NCBI RefSeq assembly: GCF_001625305.1
Contig: NW_017803714.1
Coordinates: forward strand, 199,310 to 263,309
Source of the DNA: Branchiostoma belcheri
Taxonomy: Eukaryota; Chordata; Leptocardii; Amphioxiformes; Branchiostomatidae
Length of the DNA stretch: 64,000 nt
Reading direction: 5' to 3'
A program made the translations under genes and the position numbers. Shown piece by piece: positions 10,277-23,200 of this stretch (its first letter is position 1; the number at the start of each line of letters is the position of its first letter). The notes beneath the pieces were generated by a model. That model saw only the letters and a program-made list of their open reading frames with translations. It was not told where the DNA came from and ran no database searches.

Positions 10277-11508
10277 TACCTTCGCCAAGAAGGTTATGTT
10301 TTCAGTAGCGTTTGTCTGTCTGTTTGTTTGTCTGTCTGTTTGTGAACAGCATAACTCAAGAAGCTTAGTATGGATTGTTATGAAACATGGTATGTGGGTA
10401 GGTCTTGATGAGACCTAGAAATGATTAGATTTTGGCCCCCCTGGCGGCTTTTGCTGGTACTGCAGCAGAACTTCCGGTTTTGATATCTCGCGATCTGTAC
10501 ATGCTAGGGTCACGAATTTTGATTGGTAGATACCTCTTGGGGTAGGGAAGAAGTGACATGAGTTTAGGCCCCCTAGCTGCTTGTTCTGGAACTGCAGGAG
10601 CGTTTGCATAATTAATGGAAAATTGTTATATTTTCATAGTTGTAATTGCTGGGAATTTCATACTTGCCGCATTTGGAAGTTAAGTGAAGGTGAACATCAA
10701 TGAAGATAATTTTACAAAAAGCAGCAAAATCTATCTCTCAAGGTTTCTGGGAGTCACGCCTTCCACATTTTGATTTCCATATTAACACGTGGAAGTCCAT
10801 ATGGGAAGCACCTTTTCGAATCACTAAAGAACCAAAATTGAGATCATTACAATGGAAGATTCTACACAATATTTATCCAACAAGAGTTAGTTTATGTAAA
10901 CAACGAATTGTAACAAACAATAGATGTATTGTATGTGACTCTGTCGAATATATAGAACATTTCTTTTTTGATTGTGCACTTGTTAAACCTTTATGGGCAG
11001 AAGTTGAAAAAAGTTTTCTCTCCGAATATGGATATTCATTGACGTTAACCACTCAAGATGTTATTCTTGGATATCACCTGTCTAATGTAAAACAATTTCT
11101 ATACATCAATGAACTAATATTGCTGGGAAAGAGCACAATTTCTAAGGTTAAGTATGGTAGGAATTGTATGGATATTGTTACACAGTTTAATTTTGAACGT
11201 TCATTAAGGAATTTATTCTAAACATTGTTACAATGCTATGCTTCATGCTGTTACAAAGGTGTAAAACTACAAGATATAGAAAATGTGTATTAATTAAAAA
11301 AAAAGATAATTTATTCACATCATGACCTCATTTGCATAATTTATTAGGAAGTGCTAGAATAGCCTATTTTGTTAAGATAAGGCTGCCATTGGGTGGAGAA
11401 TATGATCAACTGATGTAATCCATGCAAATGACGCTCTTATTTGCGAAATCAATTATCAAAATTGTATAATTCGTCAACCGGAAGGGTTAACACCATTTGG
11501 CGAAGGTA
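10277..11508 (+). mobile_element. Non-autonomous inverted-repeat element carrying a LINE insertion
   Basis: Bounded by TACCTTCGCCAA at 10277 and its complement TTGGCGAAGGTA at 11497-11508. The interior matches the uninterrupted copy at 14742-15662 (GTTATGTTTTC, a GTCT/GT-rich zone, GGCCCCCT, ACTTCCGGTTTTGATATCTC, ACTGCAGGAGC, TTTGCATAATT). The element encodes no transposase. A 590-bp LINE fragment interrupts it. Confidence 0.85.
10713..11302 (+). pseudogene. 5'-truncated LINE (RT C-terminal domain) nested in the element
   Basis: A frame running from 10700 to 11221 encodes a C-terminal reverse-transcriptase segment with the zinc-binding region CIVCDSVEYIEHFFFDC followed by ALVKPLW, as in L1/Tx1-type LINEs. 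The insert ends in an A-rich tail and is flanked by a 10-bp target-site duplication, AAGATAATTT, at 10703-10712 and 11303-11312. It is 5'-truncated, so not autonomous. The apparent start codon at 10700 lies in host-element sequence. Confidence 0.85.
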
Positions 11509-12442
11509 TGAGATCGTGGAACTCTTGTTAAACATCCATCCAGTTTGAGAAGACTAAACTACTATCTTATTGTTAAACATCCCCTGATGAGTAATCTAAC
11601 CAGTCATATCATCCGGTCATTCACCCCACACTCAGGGCAATACTGAATGCACTTCGCAATGCAGAAGCTAGGTGTCGCTTCTGCAGTGTGAACAATACAG
11701 CCTAGCGTCACGCTGTAGTTAAATGCTGTCATCTGAGTATAAACTGTGTTAACGAATGATTTACCAGTAATACAAAATACGCCAAACATAGCACTGCTTT
11801 TGTAATTCAATAGTAATATTTGTGAATATGTTTATAGTTGGCGCTTTTTTATATTGTTTGTTGTGGCGTTAAGTTTTAAATGGAGTCAAAAAGTGCCACA
11901 CTTAACTTCAAGTGAGGATAACAAAATACGAAAGCTATAGTTCGCTATAACTCAGGCTAAAGTCATGTTGAAAAAAAAATTGAATAATGAATGCAATGAT
12001 TCTTTGAAATAACTCAACATAAACAAGGAAGCTGTGTACTCAATATTCAAGACTGACAAGAAATAGATACCGAGACAAAAATGTACCATCTATTTCTGCA
12101 TGGATTGTTTATTTTTCCTGTGTGGAATCAGAAAACCCTTTGGGAGACAGGGTGAACTTCGTTGGTCAACCGCTAGGCGGCGCCTCCACACATCACCTGC
12201 TATCCTGCTGTAAGGCAATGAAATTAATCTGAGTTGAGTATTAACCAAGGGGCATAAGAGTTAATCTGAACTTTTTAATAGCATGATTGTGTAAAAATAA
12301 GCTGAAACGAAAGGTATGTTGAACAAGAGGGGGTCGTGTGTAAAAATTCTGACAAATGTGCTCATTATACTATCCCCCGCACACCACGTACATGTAGAGT
12401 GCCATATTGAAGAAAACAAGACACGGGAATTCTCTTACTCTT
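11509..12442. other. No gene recognised
   Basis: AT-rich spacer between the inverted-repeat element and the defensin-like gene. The last part is the likely 3' UTR of that minus-strand gene. Confidence 0.4.
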
Positions 12443-13117
12443 TCAGAAGAAGTTGTTGGGGTCGTAGTAGCAGATGCAGCGGTTTTCCTCGTTACAGAAG
12501 CCGCTGAGCTGCTGCTGACGACACCGGTACTGACAGTAACCCTCCCCGTGTAGGACACACGGGTCCAGATCATTCCTCCCTGTAAGGCACAAATACAACA
12601 GCACTGACAGGCTTCGCCCCCAGACAGATGATAATTAACGAAAAATCATGTTCTGGAATAGATCACGTTTAACGTTTTGGAATGCAGCAGGCACTTCGTG
12701 TTATTCCAAATGATGTTTTAAAATGGAACACGTTCTGAAATGCAGGTGCATTCAACTTCGTTTTATCCCAAATCATGATTTGGAATTGAACACGTTTTGG
12801 AATATAATGCTATGGTGTAAGTTCAAATCATTCCTCCTTGTGAAATATAGCCATACAAGTTGTCATAAAATAACGTCCTGAATTGAATTTTCATATAAAA
12901 TTCCTCATCCAAACAAAAATCCTATCAGAAAAAGAAAAAAAAAAGAAATTCTGTCTTCTGGTCCAAATATGTGTGTAACATATGGTACATATTTGTGGTT
13001 CTGTAAAGTTTTTTTAAAGTCTGTTGTATGGTGTTAATCCATACCTTGGATGGACAGGCCTTCCACCACCACCTCTGACACCATGATGATCAGAAATAGA
13101 CACACAAGGCGCTTCAT
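12443..13117 (-). CDS. Secreted CS-alpha-beta defensin-like peptide, 2 exons
   Basis: Exon 1 is 13117-13045 and exon 2 is 12579-12443 (phase 1), giving 69 aa; both junctions are GT-AG. Residues 1-~20 are a signal peptide (MKRLVCLFLIIMVSEVVVEG). The predicted secreted part has exactly six cysteines, at 32, 40, 44, 53, 59 and 61, spaced C-x7-C-x3-C-x8-C-x5-C-x-C. That is the cysteine-stabilised alpha-beta pattern of invertebrate-type defensins. The gamma-core GxC...C is also present (GFCNEENRC, residues 51-59). The likely role is an extracellular antimicrobial peptide; related folds also occur in venom toxins and signalling peptides, so activity is an inference. The tail YYDPNNFF is acidic and aromatic rather than cationic, unusual for a microbicide. 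A TATA-like ATATTTAA lies about 120 bp upstream. Neither exon stands out as a long ORF, so gene finders could miss it. Confidence 0.8.
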
Positions 13118-14741
13118 GACTTTCAGGTGAGGGTCTTCTTGTCTGAGAGACGGTGAGAACGACGATCAAAGCTGTAAATAGCAGTGACTGGACAACAGTG
13201 ATGGCGTCAGCTGTGCTCGTTCCCATGACCGAGGTTAAATATTCAGTCAGGTTGACCCTGGATCTGCAACATATTCTTCATGGGATTCTATGCAATTTTA
13301 TGGTGGCAAAAAAAAAATCTCCATTAGCAAATTTGTCTTTTTAGCACACTTTTGAGGTAAGGCAAAGTCCCTTTATTTTTTGGTGCCACCAAGAAATTCT
13401 AGTTGCTATTCCTAGCATTCTATATGAAAAAAGCAACCGTTTTCTGTCAGCAGCATCCCACTTTTGTCTCACATATCAGTATGCTATGGGATCAGGATAA
13501 ATTCACCATTAGTATAAGTTGGCCGTCTGGATCATTTATGCAAAGTTCAAGGTCAAGGTTAAACATCTGCAGATGTATAGCATTGTATGCAAAATGAATT
13601 CACTGTCAATTTATGCAAATTGTTCAGCTGTTAGGAAAAAAAAGAAATAATTAGTCTTTGATTAAATGCTATTTCTGTTTTAATGTTTTGTTCCGATGTT
13701 TCTGGAATATATCTTTGTGTGCGTTATCCATCTTTCAGGTTGCAGAACCTATCAGTTAGCCTCCACCAGTCTTCAGGGTCCAGCTAAAAAGAGTAAATAT
13801 CGGCCCCAAAAAAAGATTGGTATACCAGTGGAGTTAGACCGAGCTAAGAGAACAGTTTGCCGCTACCGAAGCTACCTCAAAGTAACCAGGCGCACGGACG
13901 CGGTATTATATCAAACTTTATGTTTACTTACTAATAGGAAAGGGTCAGGAGGTCCATTCAACACCCGCAGGTGACAAACACTAATTCTTTGTGACGTGTT
14001 TTAAGCATAGCAAAAACATCAATTCTACAAGAATTCACCGTATAAGTCTGAAGAAGTTCAGTGTATTGACATTTTTATCAGTTAATTTGTTAAGCTGCTT
14101 ACAAATACCAGAAATCTAATTTAACCAAGTATCTGATATCTTTTTGTGCCTATAGTATTGCCACATCCGAAGTGCTGCTAAGCTACACAAACACCTGCCA
14201 AAAAGTAAAACCTCGTATCGTCTTACTAGAGTGACCATCAAAATTGACTACCTATGCATACATCCCTGACCTGGTAACAAGTCAACTGCACAATCCATGA
14301 TCAGTATTATATACAGATAGGAAAATGTAACGATTTTGTTTATTTCCTCATGTTTGTCTCAAAAGGGACTGCGCTGATTTGTATTTTGCATCTGTTGGGC
14401 CCAATTAACAACTTAACACAAATATTACACGTATACCACATACCACATACCGGGGACAATCAGCGATAAGAGCGAGGAGTAGTATTATCTGTGTCTGCCA
14501 GTGTGCAAAGAAACAAGGGACGCTATCAAGAAGTTTGCTTATCGGGATCCGAAGGTCATGACCTAGGGCGGCGTTTGAAAGCTAAATTTATCTCAATGTA
14601 AAGGCAGCTGTCAGATCAGTCAGAAAAAGTCATAAGGTTAGAATAAATTCCGCTTCTACACTTGTTTGAAAGTCCTAAGTCATTGTACAAAGTACTCGGT
14701 ACAAAGTAAAAATGAGCCTTCGAAATAAACAATTCCGTTGT
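13118..14741. other. Upstream flank of the defensin-like gene; repeat debris
   Basis: Besides the presumed promoter (TATA-like sequence near 13237), the region holds repeat fragments. 13757 begins TAGCCTCCACCAG, the end of the hairpin element family. About 13890-13985 resembles 31530-31720 (GACGCGGTA, AAGGGTCAGGAGGT, CAGGTGACAAA). 14430-14580 shares CTTATCGG and GGTCATGACCT with the repeat at 39248. The 92-aa frame at 13696-13974 is not recognised and probably not a gene. Confidence 0.4.
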
Positions 14742-14776
14742 TACCTTCGCCAAGAAGGTTATGTTTTCGTTGGCGT

Positions 14777-14845
<69 letters not shown>

Positions 14846-15662
14846 CACGATAACTCAAGAAGGCTAAGATGGATTATCTTGATACTTGGTAGGTGGGTAG
14901 GTCTTCATGAGACGTGGAACTGATTAGATTTTGGGCCCCCTAACGGCTTGTTATGGTACTGCAGCTGAACTTCCGGTTTTGATATCTCGTGATCTAGACA
15001 TGCTAGGGTGACGAAATTTTGATGGTAGGTAGCTCTTGTGCTGGGAAACAAGTGACGTGAGTTTGGACCCCCTAGCGGCTTGCTCTGGAATTGCAGGGGC
15101 ATTAGTTGAAAAATGTTTAAAGGCGAATAACTCAAGAACCGATTGATGGATCGTCGTGATTTTTGGCATGTAGGTAGCTGAAGTTATGCTTGACATAATG
15201 TTATTACAATTATGCAAATATTAATGTAATTTGCATAATTAATGAGGAAATTCTATATATCAGCTGCACTCCATGATAGGACTATTCAAGCTTGTAATAT
15301 ATGTAATGCAGAACGGCAGAAATACAGGCAGATATCGATTATGCAAATGAAGACTTAATTTGCATAATTAACGAGAAAATATTATAATTACATAGTGGTA
15401 ATGTCTGGAATTTCATACTTGGGATATTTGAAAGTTATGTGAAGGTGAACATTATTAAACATAATTTATTCAAATAAGGACCTCATTTGCATAATTTATG
15501 AGGACATGCTATAATGGCATGCATTGATAAGATAAGACTGTCTTCTGGTGTAGAATATGATCAACAGATATAATTGATGCAATATAGGATCCTATTCGCA
15601 CAATCAGGGGGATTCATCTATAATTTCTTAGTCATAAAGGCTAACATCATTTGGCGAAGGTA
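14742..15662 (+). mobile_element. Intact non-autonomous inverted-repeat element (reference copy)
   Basis: Starts TACCTTCGCCAAGAAGG and ends TTGGCGAAGGTA (15651-15662): perfect 12-bp terminal inverted repeats. The left end can also fold on itself. A (GT)n tract of about 60 bp lies at 14781-14842, at the position where other copies have GTCT/GTTT-rich sequence. Two similar internal blocks carry CCCCCTA-CGGCTTG and a TG(C/G)AG motif, followed by TTTGCATAATTAA repeats. No coding capacity. Confidence 0.85.
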
Positions 15663-18006
15663 TGAGGTCGTGGAACTCTAGTTTTTAATGCTGTTAGATT
15701 GCTGAATTATATGTTTCCCTGGAAGAAGATTGCAGTATCAAAACTAAAGACCAGCATATGCAGTGACAATTCTATCATACACATCATACATGCTACAGAA
15801 TACATGCTCCAAGTGAAATAGACTATAAATTCTCCAGACAATGGCATATTTTAGCTGCGTTTTTATTTTTACTGATATCGGTACACAGGCATGTACATAG
15901 AAACAGACACCGACAGCAGTATAAGAAAAATAATATTATCTAAGAATTCATCAACGTTTGATGTTCCATGCTATACGTTAAAGATTGACCATTCGGCAAG
16001 CAACTATTTATTAGATTAACTAGTGTATCTTGCATTCTGTTTGACAACTAAATTACTACATCTAAACAACTTCTTTCTATAATGTGCATATAATTATATC
16101 GCTGACCCTCTGCAGTGTTCTATTATATACGTATTACCACATGTACACTACCATATGTTAAAATGCAAATTAAAGTAAAGCTATCATTGAAATAAGTATC
16201 ACCTGCACAGAAATTGTGGGGATATAACTTTAGATACATGCTGAATTGTGATACATCACACGCAGTTTCTGAAAATATATCAGCGACATAAGGTTGTACA
16301 GGTTGTGATACAAAACGTATTTTTACTCCGTGAAGGAGGTCAGGACCTCCGGACGGAGTGTTGTGAAGAGCTGATTTTTCATGTTCGCAGTCAAAACACT
16401 GGGTTCTCTTTGTGTAATCGGCACGCAATGTTATACGCCGTCTGCGGGCATGCCCGTGTTGATGCACGAATGTGTATTTTTGCCGTTGCTGCTTTCGCGG
16501 TCAATGTAATATTGCAGACGCACCCCTACAATTACGAGGCGAATTGGAATGGTCCAGAAAAACGCGTTGTTTGGAATAGCAGTGGGGGGGTGGAACTTCA
16601 TGCAGATACGGGGTGGTTTTGATAAGTGGTTCCAGATGTTTTTGTCCATGCTTAAGAGATGCCAAGTTTTTTGGAAGATTCATTCTTCCGTACGTCGCAT
16701 TTCTGTGTAATGTGGTGTGGCATTATGTCCGGGATGATGCACGTCTTTTTATTTTTACCGTAGCTGTTTTGATATTGGAGTAAATGGTTATTTTCGAAAC
16801 ATCCCCATGTCGTTGAAATATGTTTTCGCCCGTGACTGGTAGTACTTAATAAGTGGCGGTCAGGCTGATGGGGACGGAAATGTGGGGTGGTCAGAGGTCA
16901 ACATTACGAAATGTAAATACCGATGATGTAATCCTATCGATTTCAAACTGGTCGGCTGTGGCGACCTAGTGGCGGCGTGTATTTAGTCACGTAGCAACTG
17001 GCCGCTCGTCCTAGCAACGAGCATGCTGGTTGCTTCACTGTACACATGGCCAATATTTTTGGGTTGGGCCGCTCCATAGTGTTAGTGGAGCAGCTCTTTG
17101 TAAACATGGACAATATTTTTCAGCAACCCATCAATGTGTTCTGCCTCGTGGTCGGATGTGGTCTGGGGCTGGTAAACCGCACAAACTAGTAGATCGGGTA
17201 GTTTTATGATTTGCTAGTTGTAAAGGCGTCTTATAGTATGAGCCGGTATATGAAGAAGTAGCCTGTGTTACACAATCATGCTTTCGGCCGGATTGATGTG
17301 CAACTGTTACTAATTACAGGGACTGCGCTAATGCCGACTGGTTGGCTTGGCCAGTCGCGCTGTCCTGATACACCGCGAATGTTGGGCATTATGCGAGTGT
17401 TCCCTGTAGACAGTCCCGGGAGTCATTTTTTTCGCACATTCGCGCATTCCAGGAGCCCAACCAAAATACGTTCATGAACCGAGTCCAAAAAACCGAAACG
17501 TGAAAATCGGATGATCGGACCTGATGTACATTTCTCTTTTTGTAGATTGTACACACAATACACACATCTTTAGATAATCTGGCCTTGGCAGGTAAAAAAA
17601 AGTAACCCTGAATCATACTAGATTAGCGTAAATGCATGTTTATGCGTTCAAAACAAGAAAAGAAATTGTTTCCCGGTATTAATCTCTTGAAACACGGCGC
17701 TGAATATTGACGCAAAAATATTTCGGGCATCGCGCGCCCTTCCCCGTTGTTTAGACTGTATACAAATCCCGCGTCACGTGTCGACATTTCGCATCTCTGA
17801 TTGGTTGTTGCGTCTTAAGATGACTGAGCCGACGCGCGTTTAAACAATTTTTCTTTGTTCGATTTATCACACTTCACAGAGAATTGTCGCCAATGGCTGC
17901 TTCTTTTTGTTGCAATATATAATACTTCACGGAGAATTGTTGCCTATGGCTTCTTGTTCTAATTGTCAATATCGTTGAAGAGGTTCATCAGTCACGTAGA
18001 ATTAAC
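15663..18006. other. No gene recognised; possible promoter-like block
   Basis: Frames at 16123-16622 on both strands match nothing known. 17690-17840 is locally CpG-rich, with CACGTG inside GTCACGTGTCG and an inverted CCAAT box (GATTGGTTG), but no transcript start can be shown. A short tandem duplication (CTTCAC(A/G)GAGAATTG) lies at 17874-17965. Confidence 0.4.
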
Positions 18007-18190
18007 AGTTAGTAGAAATTCTTCAATCAGTGACTGTATTTTTGTAAGGTAGATTACGTACCTCCAAATTTCGGGTGTCGACTGTACTCCGTGATCAAGG
18101 TGTACATACGTACAGTCGACACCGAAAATTTGGAGGTACGTAATCTACCTTACAAAAATACAGTCACTGATTGAAGAATTTCTACTAACT
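18007..18190. repeat. Large near-perfect hairpin, 81-bp arms
   Basis: Left arm 18007-18087 and right arm 18110-18190 are reverse complements with only one or two differences near the loop; the loop is 22 bases. It encodes nothing. It could be a foldback mobile element or a source of long hairpin RNA. Confidence 0.9.
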
Positions 18191-20224
18191 CTAATTGTCA
18201 AGTTTTGAAACAGCATGACTCTGAATTGTAATCAGAAATAGTAGTGACGTCCTGTTATAACCATATATACACACTGTACATATATTTACAATTGTATCAG
18301 TATAGCCGGTATAAACGCCCTTCGGGGTAACACACCAGCTTCATAGGTACACGGCACGCCAATAGATGGCTACATTGCACCGAGCGACATGTTACCTGCA
18401 CATTTAACTTCAGAAGTAAGAATTAACATATGTAATTTCATCTTCCCTTGCTCCTACAAGTGAGAAGTCCTGTTATCATTCTTTGAAGACTATAAAGCGT
18501 GAGCCCCTTTGGTCTAGCACGGAGTTCTACAAATCAAACAAGAAGTTATAAACATCAACACTCCATGAGATATTGTGGTTTTGATATATGGACCTTGAAC
18601 TTTGAACGTGGACATCAGCAATGATATATATTTTGGCTATATTTCTTCTGTTTTATTTTTGGGGCTCCTTAACTATAAACTTGTGTGCTAGACACGTGGT
18701 CTCCATAGTCGTATTAGCTTTTAATCTGATGTCAGCTCAAGGTTCAAGTGTGTCCAGTCCTTACTTCTAGTGTACCTGTGCTCCAGTCATGCATTGTATC
18801 TTGTGTATTTGATCTCCCATAGTTTATACTTGTCCTGAAAATTGATCTCCAGTCATTTATCTGTTGCATGTATAGCTGCTCTATCCTTGAAAGTAGTACC
18901 TGTGCTGCTGACTTGGCCTGACACCAATGTCCTGGTATCTGAAGTTGTAGTTTATAATCAAGGAGTGCTACTCTCAAGGAAACAAAACAACAGCATACAT
19001 ACTGTACCTCCTGGCAGTTCCAACATAGCATGTATGTCATGCAGCTTGTTTACTTCTTTATCTTATCTAGCTATCTGCACTTATTGACAACAGGCCACGT
19101 GGAGGTCTGGCTAGACCAGACAAAGAAAACATATTACATAGACACATTAAACAGAGAATATGAATAGATACTTTGAGATCAGTGACCTGCCAACTAGACC
19201 AACCTATTATAGAAGGGTGGTGAAAATGCAAAACTTTTTAAATACACACTGCATTTCTACAACAACCTGCTAATGCACGCAAAAAACGCAAATGCACACG
19301 GCAACTACACACATACTTAAGTCAGTAATCGCAAAAAACAGTGGCTCTTGAGATCATTGCGCCAAAAGAAATAAAAAATCAAACAACAGTGCAGGTCCAA
19401 AGCAAACAGCTAGGGGGCCAAAATTTACACCACTAAACCCTTACGTCAACAACTATGCTAGTATGCTACCCAAACATCACATCCACAGACTATCCTGCTC
19501 CAACAAATTTTTAAAAATTCTTACTGCAGTACCAAGTTCAATCACCAGGGACCCAAAGTCAACTAACACAAACCTCTATACTCCACCTGTCAACCTGCTA
19601 AATATCATCGCATCTCGTCTGACAGATCTTGAGATATATACCAAAACATCATCCAGGCTAAAAACAAGACAAATCATTTTCAATGGAGTGTAAAAAAATA
19701 TTTAAGAAAAATTGCTCTGGTTAAATCAAACGAGCCGAGTGCAGTCTGTATGACGAAACCTTACAGCTGCATCATTTTCTGGGCAGCTTCCTCCTTTTGG
19801 ATAGTACTGTAAGACAGACGACAGACAAAAAAGGGTATTAGTAAATTACCCTTGGGATGAGAAAATAATAATAATATTTGACAGTTGAATATTGTTCTTT
19901 CTTAATTTTTTTTTTACAAATTTGGAGTAACACCTTTGATTTTCTGTTATCCTTTTTAGCTACGTTAAACAAGTATTTTATGCCATTGTGTGCTTTCATC
20001 ACTTTGATATCTGAAATCTAACTTCAATTGTATAGTTTTGTTGGGTTTACAATCTTGGCCCTTTACCAGACAAGCCTTCTTTTTGTGGCAAAATGGACAT
20101 GTTAGTTATAACTACAAAGCAATATCAATGTCTGTAAAATATAAGATACATACATGTAGATACATGTCTTTGGCTTTGCAGGGCAAATAAATAATAACAG
20201 AAATATACTTCCAAACCTTTCCGA
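18191..20224. other. No gene recognised
   Basis: Intergenic sequence between the hairpin and the 3' end of the CARD/DEATH gene. The 76-aa frame at 19463-19693 is unlike any family I recognise. Confidence 0.4.
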
Positions 20225-23200
20225 TCACGGCAAGGAACGTCTTACTCCTTTTATTGGCGGCAGGTGTGTGGAACTACTGCCATCTGCGGGATACAAACAA
20301 GAAACAGTTCCTTCCAAAATTGTATGTTGTACTGTAAGGCTTTTCCGTAGAATCTGATAACACGGTAATACTAGCTAGATACAATAGATACAAAAAGTAC
20401 ACCGTCGTTCCATCTATCTTTCGGACGTAACCAACATGACTAACGTAGGGGGTAAGTTGTTGGATTTAGGCAGTTTCGAGGCGCTATGAAATTAATTAAC
20501 CTGGGCGGCCTCGCACTTTTGTTGCAGATGTCTGGCTTGACCGAGTGGCTGTAATTTGTAAAGAAGACAAGAACACTTAAAACAAATTAACATTGCGGTG
20601 TTTTCGGTACCTATTGCATTCATTATTCAAAAGGTTTTAGATGAAGAGGTCAGTAAACATCATGTCCCTAGCCAAAGATGGTAAGTACCTTTTTTTTACT
20701 ACAGTCCAGGAATACGAGAGATAACCATACTTCTATGTGCATGTTCTCGTTGATTTGCTACTTAAGCTACAATAAGGAAATACACCACGAGACAAACATT
20801 TATCTACACCATTAAAGAGCTGGATTCCAAACACGCGCAGATGATTGCCTAAATGATCGAGGTGGTTTATAAGGTGGTTATCGCACCTGCTCAGGGATTA
20901 TCTCACAATATATACACCTCAGTGCAGGGCATTAACCCTTTATCAAACAGCACTCAGCATGAGAGGATCATGACAGTCGTGAAGAGAAGAGAACTAACGT
21001 GGTATGGCCATCATAATGTCACTTGGGCTGTCACAGACTTTTTCAAAGAATAGCAAAAGAAGCAAGAAAAGAGTGAAACGGACAAAAACAGGTTGACAAC
21101 ATTCAAGAACCAGGAAAGGAAATTGCGGAAACCCTAACCCTAGCGCACAGCCGAGAAGGATGGAGGCAGATGGTCCGACACTCCACACCATGCAACGCTC
21201 CCACAGCCCTGACTTTGGTTAAGGGGCCAGGGTACAGAGTACAAGGTCATAAGTGTTGCAATGTATACAGCTAATATTAGAGTTTAAAGCTCTGTGAAAT
21301 GAGTTTTAATAATGTGCTTCTAGTCGTTTGCTTGACCACCAACATATACCTGGGTGGCCTCGCCCTCTTCTTGAATTGTCCTCTTGTGTGGGTGGCCTTG
21401 TCCGCTCGTCAAGAAGTTGCCGACTTGTCCCAGTGGCTGTAAAGAAAAACAAAACAAAACCAAGAACAGCAAAGCTTAGTTAGCGACTGAAACAATGCGA
21501 ATCTTTCAATAACCTTTGCTTTATTTATTAGAGGTAGATACATAATTCAATAAACATCATGTCTTGCATTAAAAAAGGTACAATGAGCACTTACTTACTT
21601 AATCCTTCATCCAAGCGCTACTTGTACAAATTAAATACACAACTTTCGTTGATAACTACAGCAAATGCTGTACATTATTGGTGCAAAAAGACATTTTATA
21701 GTCTTCATACTAAAGAAACATTGAGTAAGGATTACCTGCAAGTGGGGTACCAGAACTTGAAATCATCCCGGCTAGTCTGGAATGGCCGCTGCTCCTACAT
21801 GCCTGTTCTAGAGCCTCTACTGTGGCGTTGATTCCATTCTTTTCCCTCCACAGCCGGAAAAGTTCAGATATTTGCGGGACGAGGTAGCCGGGAGCGAAAC
21901 AACGAATTTTGGAAATCTCATCGTTTGAGAATCCTAATCCTTTGGCAAGACGTTCCAGATCTGTGCTACCAAACCCTTGTTTTACCTTTTCAATAGCTTC
22001 AGATAGCCGTTGTTGATCTGTAACATAATGCCACACGTCATGACAAACTAATCAAGCTTTTTATCCGGAAGAATTCCAATTCAAAACCCAAAATGATTAA
22101 CATTATTATCCAATGAAATCACAGGCTCAGGGTCACATACTCATGCCCCTTTCCCACCGATTAGATTCGCTTTGATCCTGCAATGATACGGCTTCGAAGC
22201 GCAATCAAAGCGAATCTATTTGGCTCGATAAGGCCAATTACTGTATATAGTAGTGGAAAAGTGGCCTAAATTTGATAATTTGCAGCTGTATCATTTCCAT
22301 TGTATCTATTAGATTCTCATATGCTAATTAATACTTATGAAACCCACTCACCCTTCAGCTTTGACAGTATCACCTGGACCTCATGGACCTTTCCGTTCAT
22401 CTCCTTCAGGCTTTCATTGATGTTCACATCTCCATCCTGCGGCTGCTCCATGATCAACTCGATTTCACCTGGAACATTAAATTGGAAGTAAAATATTCTA
22501 CATGTTTTGAAGAAATACTTTTATAAATGACAGAATGCATGTATAATGATGAGGGTAGTTACTTTTGAACACTGTAATTATTCCATCTCAACATTTGGAT
22601 TGAATCAATATCAAATTTGCTTCTAAATACCATGTCATAGTCCACTTACGTTGTATTCTCTCAGTCTCTTCCATCAGTGTAGTTACGTTGATGTCTTGGG
22701 CTAAGAGATTCGCCAATCTCTCTTTCAACTTCTTGATCCTATCTTCAAATTTAGTTGCTTCCTCTTTCCGTCTTTCCAAGGTTCTTTCCATTTCCTCAAG
22801 GCGATTGAAAACAGCAGTCAGGCGTCCTTTAATTTCTTCAGTTTGTTTTAGCAGCTCTGCTTGCTCATCTATCTTTTTATCCATTTTGAAGTTAAGCGCT
22901 TTGACCTCTGCCATCTCCTCGCTCATTTTCTCTAACCGGGAGCTGAGGTTTGTGACAACATCCAGAATGGCGATGCTCATAGGGTCCCTATATTGGAAAT
23001 GCTGAATCAGTGAATCCGTGTTTCCAAAAGACTGATTTTCTTTCAAAAACTAATTACGTTTCTTGGTATCGTTGCACCTTCCATCCATTGCATCACATTA
23101 CGAAATAAATTACAATTTTTCACCTCTGTATGAAACAGCTTTATGATGTGAATCAGGTTAGCCGGTTCAGTTGTATGATTTGTATTTTATTGTGTACATG

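Noticed and set aside
12370-12573. 67-aa Thr/Ser-rich frame over the defensin second exon
   Set aside because: It is the wrong frame of the same exon; the correct frame holds the six cysteines.
13014-13226. 70-aa minus-strand frame overlapping the defensin signal exon
   Set aside because: The shifted frame with an ATG at 13117 gives a proper signal peptide and splices in phase to the six-cysteine exon.
16123-16622. Overlapping 114- and 124-aa frames on opposite strands
   Set aside because: No recognisable domain, no splice context, and mutual overlap; treated as chance.
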